From JANRKG01 sp033763635 (GTDB lineage Bacteria; Cyanobacteriota; Cyanobacteriia; GCF-001939115): a stretch of 7,684 bases of DNA. The notes beneath the pieces are model-generated. The model worked only from the letters and a program-made list of their open reading frames with translations, made no database searches and was not told the DNA's origin. Shown here piece after piece: positions 1 through 5,085 of this stretch; the first letter of the stretch is position 1, and the number at the start of each line of letters is the position of its first letter. The stretch covers positions 1-7,684 of the forward strand of contig JANRKG010000464.1 in NCBI GenBank assembly GCA_033763635.1, in the 5' to 3' direction. Position numbers and translations under genes: made by a program.

Positions 1-1
1 G

Positions 2-859
2 ACGAAGCCGACTCGTCAATTAATTCTCGATTTGAGTTTGGGAACGGGTTTGATGGTCGGGGCGGTGGCTGGGATAGGCTGGTTTTTGTCCGGGTTAGCG
101 ATCGAACCTGTGCGGGAATCCTATCAGCGACTCAAGCAATTCACAGCAGATGCGTCCCATGAGTTGCGGAATCCAATCGCTACGATCCAGACGAATGTGC
201 AGGTTGCCCTTGCAGACCCGAATCCCGATTTACCCTTCCAGCAGCACCAACTGCGGGTGATTGAGCGGCTGACCCGTCGGCTGGGACGGTTAGTGGATGA
301 CTTGCTGTTTCTAGCCCGTCAAGATAGTGGCATCGTTCAACCGAACTGGACAATGATCGCCCTGGATGACCTTTTAGAAGATGTCACTGAAGAACAGCAA
401 CTCATTGCCACTGAGAAAAATTTAACTCTGTCTCTAGACTCCCCTGCGACTTCTCAAACGGCCCCAAAATTTCAGATGCAGGGCGATCGAGATCAACTGG
501 CTCGATTATTCACCAATCTGTTAGCCAATGCGGTTCAGTATACTCCTGCGGGAGGCAGCGTTCAGGTCGAGTTGCAGCGTCTTGGACGGCCCAACCATGC
601 CCATTTGCAAGTCAAAATTCGGGATACGGGTGTTGGTATTCCAGAAGAAGCCATTCCCCAACTCTTCGATCGCTTCTATCGGGTCGATCCAGCCCGTACT
701 GCCCAAAAAGAAGCCCCGAAAACCACAGGATCGGGGCTTGGGTTAGCAATTGCTCGGGCAATTGTTGAGAACCATCACGGTCAGATTCAAGTTGAAAGTC
801 AGATAGGAAAGGGAACGACGTTTACTGTGATGTTGCCGGAGCAAATGGGTAATGGTTAA
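2..859 (+). CDS. Sensor histidine kinase, C-terminal part (5' end outside window)
   Basis: The frame is open to the left edge, so the N-terminal sensor region is missing. What remains is one membrane segment (about nt 45-105, ending in GWFLSGLAIEPV), a short linker, and a complete kinase core. The HisKA dimerisation domain carries the H-box FTADASHELRNP, with the phospho-acceptor His at 158-160. The HATPase_c domain shows the N-box (LFTNLLANAVQYTP, near 509-550), the G1 box DTGVGIP (near 623), the F-box LFDRFYRVD (near 662) and the G2 box GSGLGLAIARAI (728 onward). The kinase should autophosphorylate at the membrane and pass phosphate to a response regulator, probably encoded upstream. The short membrane-to-HisKA linker and the FTADASHELR-IATIQTNVQ stretch resemble cyanobacterial RppB/NrsS-type kinases, but the input domain that would settle this is absent. 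It is convergent with the TPM gene; copy A of the repeat follows its TAA stop. Confidence 0.95.
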   Translation, partial: TKPTRQLILDLSLGTGLMVGAVAGIGWFLSGLAIEPVRESYQRLKQFTADASHELRNPIATIQTNVQVALADPNPDLPFQQHQLRVIERLTRRLGRLVDDLLFLARQDSGIVQPNWTMIALDDLLEDVTEEQQLIATEKNLTLSLDSPATSQTAPKFQMQGDRDQLARLFTNLLANAVQYTPAGGSVQVELQRLGRPNHAHLQVKIRDTGVGIPEEAIPQLFDRFYRVDPARTAQKEAPKTTGSGLGLAIARAIVENHHGQIQVESQIGKGTTFTVMLPEQMGNG

Positions 860-863
860 TGGG

Positions 864-984
864 CTTAGGAGATTTCTAGAAAACAATTTCCCCTCTGGTT
901 TCGGCTTCGCTCAACCAGCGTTCGTGCCCTGAGCGAAGTCGAAGGGCAACTCATGGGTAAATTCTTTTCAAGAAATCGCCTTAT
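864..984 (+). repeat. Palindromic dispersed repeat, copy A (MITE-like)
   Basis: This element of about 120 bp matches the reverse complement of 4747-4870 at roughly 88% by hand alignment, with one single-base gap. It is itself an imperfect palindrome. Outer arms 865-889 and 959-983 pair at about 21 of 25 positions, and an inner stem 900-913 / 930-943 pairs at 13 of 14 positions plus one G-T wobble, around a 16-nt loop. A further weak palindrome flanks it (847-863 against 987-1003, about 14 of 17), reaching the kinase stop codon. There is no ORF. Small size, terminal inverted arms and a second copy in another intergenic region suggest a non-autonomous mobile element or a folded intergenic repeat. 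It separates two convergent genes and could shape their mRNA 3' ends. No clear target-site duplication is visible. Confidence 0.85.
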
Positions 985-1004
985 TACCCATTCCCTATTA
1001 CCCC

Positions 1005-1724
1005 TTACCGAGATTGCATGTACTGATAGAAATAGTACGTTGCCATCGGAATCGCAGTTGCGAGAATGAGAAGACCCCCAACGACGATCGCGGCACTGGT
1101 GGCATTCGTTTCTTCAGCCTTCCGGAACGTCCCTTCAGTCTTCACGGTATCGGCCACCACTGGAGGGCCGGGATCTGCTTCACCCGATAGAACGGTGACG
1201 AGGCGGGCGCTACCATCCAGAAAGCCTTGATTATAGTTTCCCTTACGGATGGGAACCATCAAGGTTTCCTGGGTGATGCTAGTTGCAATGTCTTCAGGCA
1301 GGTTGGCTTTTACCTTGTCTCCAGAGACGATCGCGGCTCCATTGGTCACGTTATCCAGAACCACTAGGGCTTGATTTGCCCGATCCTCGGCTTCTGGAAA
1401 CCAGGCTTCAAACAATTGCTTGGCGAACGTTTCGGGTGTTTCTCCATAGTCCAAACGGTGAATTGTCACAAATCGGACTTGATTGCCTGTTTTTTGCGCC
1501 AGGGCTGCCAGGTCGCTTGTTAGCTTGCTTTCGCTGATGCGGCTTAATACTTCTGCCTGGTCTAACACCCAGGTATCCGCTGCAAAGGGAGGCATGTCAT
1601 ACACGCCTGTTGCTCCGGCGGGAAGGACAATTCCCTGAACACATAGAACAGCCAGCAGGGTCAGGAAAAGAGACTGCGCCGCACGCTGGCAAAGGTTTAT
1701 GAAGGAATGAAATGAATAATTCAT
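1005..1724 (-). CDS. psb32: Psb32-like TPM-domain protein, signal-anchored
   Basis: The product is 239 aa from the ATG at 1724. An in-frame TTG at 1751 would add nine residues (MPFLPRSNS). The ATG is preferred because it gives a normal signal peptide: a polar N-region, then a hydrophobic stretch at residues 17-34 ending near PAGA. The TPM domain (about 52-180) contains WVLDQAEVLS, QVRFVTIHRLDYG, ALVVLDN and IVSGDKVKANLP, typical of the TLP18.3/Psb32/MOLO1 family. A linker and one C-terminal membrane helix follow (about 209-232). Signal peptide, lumenal TPM domain and C-terminal helix match cyanobacterial Psb32, which is linked to photosystem II repair and protection. It is the last gene of the minus-strand cluster, 39 bp after the CcdA stop. 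No strong Shine-Dalgarno precedes either start. The symbol rests on family resemblance; another TPM paralogue is possible. Confidence 0.8.
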   Translation of the reverse strand: MNYSFHSFINLCQRAAQSLFLTLLAVLCVQGIVLPAGATGVYDMPPFAADTWVLDQAEVLSRISESKLTSDLAALAQKTGNQVRFVTIHRLDYGETPETFAKQLFEAWFPEAEDRANQALVVLDNVTNGAAIVSGDKVKANLPEDIATSITQETLMVPIRKGNYNQGFLDGSARLVTVLSGEADPGPPVVADTVKTEGTFRKAEETNATSAAIVVGGLLILATAIPMATYYFYQYMQSR

Positions 1725-1763
1725 AGAATTAGAGCGTGGGAGGAATGGCAATACTTCTAAATC

Positions 1764-2567
1764 TTACGATCGCGGCCAGAACCAGGAAAAGCCATCGATC
1801 ATGTAATATCCTCCCGTCAGGATCAGGGCAACGCTGGCGATGCGGGTAATGAAGGCTGTATGGTGCAGCAGGACACGGGTGCGCCGTGCGAGTCCAGTAA
1901 ATAAACTGCACAGGAAAATAATCAGGGTATAGCCCAGACCATAGCTCACCATCGTCAGGGCTGAGAGGAGAAAGTTCCCTGTTGCGGCGGCGGCAGCGAG
2001 GACCGTGAGAAAAACGGGACTGGTGCAGGGGGAAATCACCAGGGAGAAGGCCATCCCGACGAGATAGGGATGGGGTTGGGTGAGGGGAAGCCCTTTGAAG
2101 TCCAGTCGGAACTTGAAAACTTCCATCAAGGTCAGGCCCGACAGGACCATCAGGGCACCCACCGCCAGACTGACATATCCGCGATGGCTGACCAGCAGTG
2201 CCCCTGCAATCGACGAAAAGAGTCCCATTACACTTAAAACGGTGATAGTTCCGGCGACAAACAGGCCCGCTTTGCGGGCTGCTTCCCGACGGGTGGTTAG
2301 TGCAGTGCTACCGATGTAACTGAGGTTCACAGGCAGGAGGGACAGGATGCAGGGGGAGACACTGGCGATCGTTCCTCCTAAAAATGCCCCTGGCAGTAGA
2401 ATCAGGGGGTTTTCAAGGGGTTGTTCCTTCAACCAGTGACGGTAGGCCAGTTCCACTGGACCCAAAAGCCGCACGATTGCCTCTGCCACCGGACCCCGGT
2501 TCACCAGAAGAATCAGGAAGCTGAGGAGGGCGATCGTCAGCAGCAAAGCCCAGGGGATTCGACGCAT
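1764..2567 (-). CDS. CcdA/DsbD-type transmembrane thiol-disulfide transporter
   Basis: A 267-aa polytopic membrane protein. An N-terminal hydrophobic helix (about 5-22) and an amphipathic stretch precede six hydrophobic segments between about 55 and 258, matching the CcdA/DsbD-beta fold. The two redox cysteines are visible: Cys73 in ASVSPCILSLLPVNLSYIG and Cys181 in ISPCTSPVF, each next to the family's conserved prolines. In this family the pair takes electrons from cytoplasmic thioredoxin and delivers them to thiol proteins on the outer face, in cyanobacteria the thylakoid lumen or periplasm. The ATG start is supported by an AAGGAG at 2572-2577, slightly close to the start codon. The gene lies 26 bp after the thioredoxin-like lipoprotein, its likely redox partner. 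A role in cytochrome c maturation is the classical alternative, but no ResB/Ccs1, haem-handling or c-type cytochrome gene is present here. Confidence 0.92.
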   Translation of the reverse strand: MRRIPWALLLTIALLSFLILLVNRGPVAEAIVRLLGPVELAYRHWLKEQPLENPLILLPGAFLGGTIASVSPCILSLLPVNLSYIGSTALTTRREAARKAGLFVAGTITVLSVMGLFSSIAGALLVSHRGYVSLAVGALMVLSGLTLMEVFKFRLDFKGLPLTQPHPYLVGMAFSLVISPCTSPVFLTVLAAAAATGNFLLSALTMVSYGLGYTLIIFLCSLFTGLARRTRVLLHHTAFITRIASVALILTGGYYMIDGFSWFWPRS

Positions 2568-2593
2568 ATTGCTCCTTGATCACTAACGGAACC

Positions 2594-3334
2594 CTAAAAC
2601 CGCCGAGGGCCTTTGTAACCCGAAGCTGTTGCCAGTTCTTCTAAGGATTGGTAGCCCCGCAAAAACTGCCCGTTAACCTCCCAGGTTGGAAAGCCGACAA
2701 TTCCGGCATCTCGACATACCTGGGGTTGGGGATTTTTGCCACGCGGATCGCACTCCACGTAGGTGACGTTTGCGAAAAACTTGCCGAAGTCTTCCTCTTG
2801 GCGCGAACAATAGGGACACCAGAAAGCACCGTACATCTTCGCACCGACTTTCTTTAGATGCAGAGATAATCCTTGAATAGATGACTCTGGGGTGGCTTCT
2901 GCTGAAAGCTTTGCCTGTCGTTGGGCATTGGCCAGTTCCCGCTCGTATTCTGTCACTTTGCGTCGGGCATTCGCCGCCTGGGGACTGGAGGAAGGAACTG
3001 TCTTCATCAACCGAATCGCATTTTCCCACTGGCTTGCCACTAAGGCCCAATCGCTGGGGGATTGGGCCGATCGACTCACCACGGTTGCACCCTCGGCAAC
3101 ATCCAGGGCGATCGGGTAGGTCTCGGCTGCGGGCTGGGGGTTGGGGGTTGGGCGTTGGGGAGTGGGTGGTTGCTGGGGGACGGGAGCTTGAACAATCGGA
3201 GTGGGGGTGGGGGCGATCGTTGGGGTCGGAGGTGGGGGTGAGGCAGCTTGTTCCCCAGTACAAGCTGTGCTCAGACTGACGCACAGAAGTAGCAAGGCAC
3301 CCAGAGAAGATTGAGGGATGAAAGGTCTAACCAT
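2594..3334 (-). CDS. Proline-rich lipoprotein with VKOR/LTO1-like thioredoxin domain
   Basis: A 246-aa exported protein. Residues 11-25 form a hydrophobic signal ending in LSTAC, which fits a prokaryotic lipoprotein site with Cys25 as the lipidated residue (its -3 Ser makes it a loose match). A Pro/Thr-rich tether follows (about 32-68), then a helical segment (about 93-140) with SDWALVASQWENAIRLM and a charged, possibly coiled-coil region. The C-terminal thioredoxin-like domain (about 155-246) has the active site WCPYC (Cys173, Cys176), a second pair Cys195 (VECDPRG) and Cys207 (QVCRDAG), and the cis-Pro motif FPTW. This arrangement closely resembles the thioredoxin domain fused to VKOR in cyanobacteria and plants (LTO1), here without VKOR helices. 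It is probably a membrane-tethered lumenal or periplasmic disulfide reductase, oxidase or isomerase partnered with CcdA. It heads the minus-strand cluster; its ATG has no clear Shine-Dalgarno. Confidence 0.88.
   Translation of the reverse strand: MVRPFIPQSSLGALLLLCVSLSTACTGEQAASPPPPTPTIAPTPTPIVQAPVPQQPPTPQRPTPNPQPAAETYPIALDVAEGATVVSRSAQSPSDWALVASQWENAIRLMKTVPSSSPQAANARRKVTEYERELANAQRQAKLSAEATPESSIQGLSLHLKKVGAKMYGAFWCPYCSRQEEDFGKFFANVTYVECDPRGKNPQPQVCRDAGIVGFPTWEVNGQFLRGYQSLEELATASGYKGPRRF
3131..3240 (+). other. G-tract cluster with G-quadruplex potential
   Basis: The plus strand has consecutive G runs at 3131-3160 (GGG, GGGGG, GGGGG, GGG, GGGG) separated by loops of only 2-4 bases, and a second group around 3201-3237. 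This fits the G3+N1-7 quadruplex pattern. It lies within the proline-rich tether of the lipoprotein gene and is on that gene's template strand; the mRNA is C-rich. The tract is partly explained by CCC/CCA proline codons, so structure formation is a possibility, not a shown function. Confidence 0.5.
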
Positions 3335-3363
3335 TGGGAGCAGAGAGGATTTGCTTCTCCCAA

Positions 3364-3369
3364 ACTATA
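3364..3369 (-). promoter_or_regulatory. Candidate -10 box for the lipoprotein-ccdA-psb32 cluster
   Basis: On the minus strand this reads TATAGT, five of six matches to TATAAT, with a predicted transcript start about 20-25 nt before the lipoprotein ATG. No convincing -35 box lies 16-18 bp upstream (the best is TTCCAC), so a regulator or a group 2 sigma factor may be needed, or the site may be chance. Confidence 0.35.
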
Positions 3370-3432
3370 ACTTTGGCGAGTGGGGAGTGGAAGTTTTTTG
3401 AAGAAGCGGATGAGTTCTAATAAGTGTAGAAA

Positions 3433-3446
3433 CACCCCTTTGGGTG
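3433..3446. promoter_or_regulatory. Small palindrome overlapping the plus-strand -35 region
   Basis: CACCC (3433-3437) and GGGTG (3442-3446) form a perfect 5-bp inverted repeat with a 4-nt gap. It covers the -35 hexamer proposed for the gene at 3511 and lies between the two divergent promoters, a sensible operator position. A 5-bp arm is short and may be chance. Confidence 0.25.
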
Positions 3447-3468
3447 AAAAAACGGGGAAAAGTATAGT
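3440..3468 (+). promoter_or_regulatory. Candidate sigma70-type promoter for the gene at 3511
   Basis: TTGGGT at 3440-3445 and TATAGT at 3463-3468 are separated by exactly 17 bp. The -10 box matches consensus at five of six positions and the -35 box keeps the leading TTG. Transcription would start near 3475, giving a leader of about 35 nt before the ATG at 3511. Confidence 0.5.
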
Positions 3469-3510
3469 AGTAGCAAGTAGTAAAAAAGATCGCCGACTTC
3501 TTACACTCCT

Positions 3511-4305
3511 ATGGCTGATCCCGATTCCGATTCCGCCCATCTGGTTGATTTCCCCAATACGGACAGCATTCTTGCCAAACTTCCCCCTGAAGTACGCAGG
3601 TGGGCTGAAGGTTTGCCCTGGGAACACCGTCGCTATGTCTTATCTCTATGTCATTTAATCAGTGCGGCTCCTGCGGATGTGAGGGCTGAGTTTCTGGATG
3701 ACTATACGGCAGATGGGCTGGTTTCTAGAATGCTAGAGGATAAAGATACCCGTCGCCGTGTGAAGCGGTATCTCAAACAGTTTTCGATCAAAACGGATTT
3801 AACGGAAGAAACCTTGCGGGGCTACATTCGCCAGTTTTATATTCACTCGGCCCAGGATTTACATCGGCAACCCGATCTCTATCTGGAAGCGGCCTTAAGG
3901 CTCACCACTAACCCGGAAGAACGCAACAATGTGTTCAATTACATCCTGGGATTTGAACTCTTGAAAATGATGTTTTGCATGAGTTGGTTGCAACATGAAC
4001 GGCTCTACCGTTTGCAAAGAAATCAGGAAGAGTTTCTGAGTCTGTACATCCGGCCCATTCAGCACGCTCACAAGATCAATGGCATTATTGTGCCGAAAGA
4101 TGAAAAAAAGTTTTTTGCGAAGCGCGGTTATTTTGTGCAAGCGCCTGAGGTGAGTAGTAAAAAATTGGTGGAGTTGGTGATTGCTACTTTTCCCGCAGAA
4201 GTTGTCACGAATTTTGGGTTCAGTGTGATTCGTCACGCCCGATCGTTTGTGTTCGATTACGACCTGGTGTTTAATCCAGAGCAGGATGCGATTTTTTCTC
4301 AGTGA
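3511..4305 (+). CDS. Conserved-looking protein of unknown function (264 aa)
   Basis: I cannot assign this protein to a named family. It is 264 aa, with no signal peptide and no membrane helix, so cytoplasmic. An acidic N-terminus (MADPDSDSAHLVDFPNTDS) leads into a predominantly helical, charged region (about 23-185) with landmarks LPPEVRRWAEGLPWEHRRYVLSLCHL, DKDTRRRVKRYLKQF and a Phe/Met-rich stretch around residues 145-160. A mixed C-terminal part has KRGYFVQAPE and NFGFSVIRHARSFVFDYDLVF. The basic helical segment after residue 75 could bind nucleic acid or act as an interaction surface, but no catalytic motif is visible. The ATG is chosen because it follows a good promoter at short distance; its Shine-Dalgarno is poor. 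The next gene starts about 30 bp downstream on the same strand, so the two may be co-transcribed. CGATCG use resembles neighbouring genes, giving no sign of recent transfer. Confidence 0.85.
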   Translation: MADPDSDSAHLVDFPNTDSILAKLPPEVRRWAEGLPWEHRRYVLSLCHLISAAPADVRAEFLDDYTADGLVSRMLEDKDTRRRVKRYLKQFSIKTDLTEETLRGYIRQFYIHSAQDLHRQPDLYLEAALRLTTNPEERNNVFNYILGFELLKMMFCMSWLQHERLYRLQRNQEEFLSLYIRPIQHAHKINGIIVPKDEKKFFAKRGYFVQAPEVSSKKLVELVIATFPAEVVTNFGFSVIRHARSFVFDYDLVFNPEQDAIFSQ

Positions 4306-4335
4306 TACGTCAAAATATGATGAATCGCTGTTCTG

Positions 4336-4731
4336 GTGCGTTTTGCTCAAGTGACTCATTCCGTCGAACAATCTGTTGTTCATCCCCTCGAACATCCTTT
4401 TGCCAATGGGCAGATTTTCTACAGCCCCGGTGCCCAGTTTGCCTATCGTGTGATCGGTCCCTGTTGTCGATTGTTCGATCGTGAGCAACTGCCCTGGCCC
4501 AGTTGCCGTCTAGAGTGGCGCAGTAAGGAACCCAGTTGGCGCAGAATTGGCAGACGTTTGATTGCAGACATTTCGACCCGCAACCATCCTTCCTATGCAG
4601 TGGAAATTATCGGGCGGGGTGCCCGATCGGAACCGTTAGTGATTACCCTCTATCACGTCAAACTTTCGGCAGAACAGCAGGAATGGTGGCATTCTAAAAT
4701 CAAGGTTGAATCTCCTGTGTTAGCTCACTGA
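4336..4731 (+). CDS. Small protein of unknown function (131 aa, GTG start)
   Basis: The family is not recognised. The frame begins just after a TGA at 4321-4323, so the start must lie within a few codons: GTG at 4336 is the first standard candidate and GTG at 4351 the next; neither has a clear Shine-Dalgarno. The product is 131 aa, soluble, and rich in Trp, Arg and His. It contains FYSPGAQFAYRVIGPCCRLFD, two short runs LEWRSKEPSWRRIGRRLIADIS and YAVEIIGRG, and ends in a Gln/Trp-rich helix (SAEQQEWWHSKIK). A competing overlapping frame (4302-4484) is shorter and has an unnatural composition, so this frame is preferred. It follows the 264-aa gene by about 30 bp and may be translated from the same mRNA. 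Copy B of the repeat begins about 15 bp after its stop. Confidence 0.7.
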   Translation: MRFAQVTHSVEQSVVHPLEHPFANGQIFYSPGAQFAYRVIGPCCRLFDREQLPWPSCRLEWRSKEPSWRRIGRRLIADISTRNHPSYAVEIIGRGARSEPLVITLYHVKLSAEQQEWWHSKIKVESPVLAH

Positions 4732-4746
4732 CTTTAAAAGACACTG

Positions 4747-4870
4747 GTTAAGGCGATTTTTTTGAAAAGAGTTTACCGATGGGTTGCCCTTCGACTCCGC
4801 TCAGGTTACAGATGCTGGTTGAGCGAAGCCGAAACCAGCGGGGAAATTGTTTTCTGGAAATTTCCTAACC
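4747..4870 (-). repeat. Palindromic dispersed repeat, copy B (inverted relative to copy A)
   Basis: The reverse complement of this segment aligns with 864-984 over its whole length with about 13 substitutions and a one-base gap. Most differences are in the 16-nt central loop and outer arms. The inner stem (4790-4803 with 4820-4833) has changed from copy A at a single position, converting an A-T pair to a G-T wobble, so it would still pair in RNA. The ends are near-inverted (GGTTAAGG at the left, CCTAACC at the right). It lies between the 131-aa gene and the NADH dehydrogenase gene. It contains no credible gene; a frame running through 4762-4986 is non-coding shadow. Confidence 0.85.
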
Positions 4871-5085
4871 GCATTAACACAGTTTTCTCATTCTTTGTTT
4901 CGCCCTGCTCTCTAAAGTTCCAATGCAACGCCTTATGCTTCGGTCGTGCCCATTCAATCCAGGGGCAGAGATTCGTCAGAACGTGACTCTCGACACCGAT
5001 CGCAACGATTACAATTTACGATACTTAATGAATGTTAGAAACTTCAAATCATTGCTGTCGATCGTAAAGTGCGGAGATCGGGCTT
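4871..5085 (+). other. Intergenic leader of the NADH dehydrogenase gene
   Basis: This 215-bp, AT-richer stretch between repeat copy B and the ATG at 5086 holds no supported gene. A TACAAT at 5010-5015 is a five-of-six -10 match without a well-spaced -35 box (TCGACA at 4990-4995 is only 14 bp away), so the promoter is not fixed. A GGAG at 5073-5076, nine bases before the ATG, is a good Shine-Dalgarno and decides the start. I see no riboswitch fold or terminator. A small frame at 4923-5111 overlaps the next gene and has no coding character. Confidence 0.45.

Noticed and set aside
900..943. Inner stem of repeat copy A as a rho-independent terminator
   Set aside because: The stem is strong, but no run of T follows on either strand and the loop is 16 nt, so it does not fit a canonical intrinsic terminator.
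1729..1911. Frame between the CcdA and Psb32-like genes
   Set aside because: It overlaps the CcdA C-terminus in another frame and shows no domain.
2673..3284. Long 203-aa minus-strand frame
   Set aside because: It is an out-of-frame shadow of the lipoprotein gene, whose frame has the signal sequence and thioredoxin active site; the GC-rich proline region keeps the other frames open.
3895..4488. 197-aa minus-strand frame opposite the unknown genes
   Set aside because: It is antisense to the 264-aa frame and the start of the 131-aa frame; its composition is unnatural, and the plus-strand frame has the promoter.
864..4870. The two repeats as the ends of a composite transposon
   Set aside because: No transposase, integrase or direct target duplication lies between or beside them, and the enclosed genes look chromosomal with the same CGATCG density as outside.
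4762..4986. Possible 74-aa gene
   Set aside because: It runs through the palindromic repeat and into the leader of the dehydrogenase gene, with no Shine-Dalgarno and no protein-like pattern.
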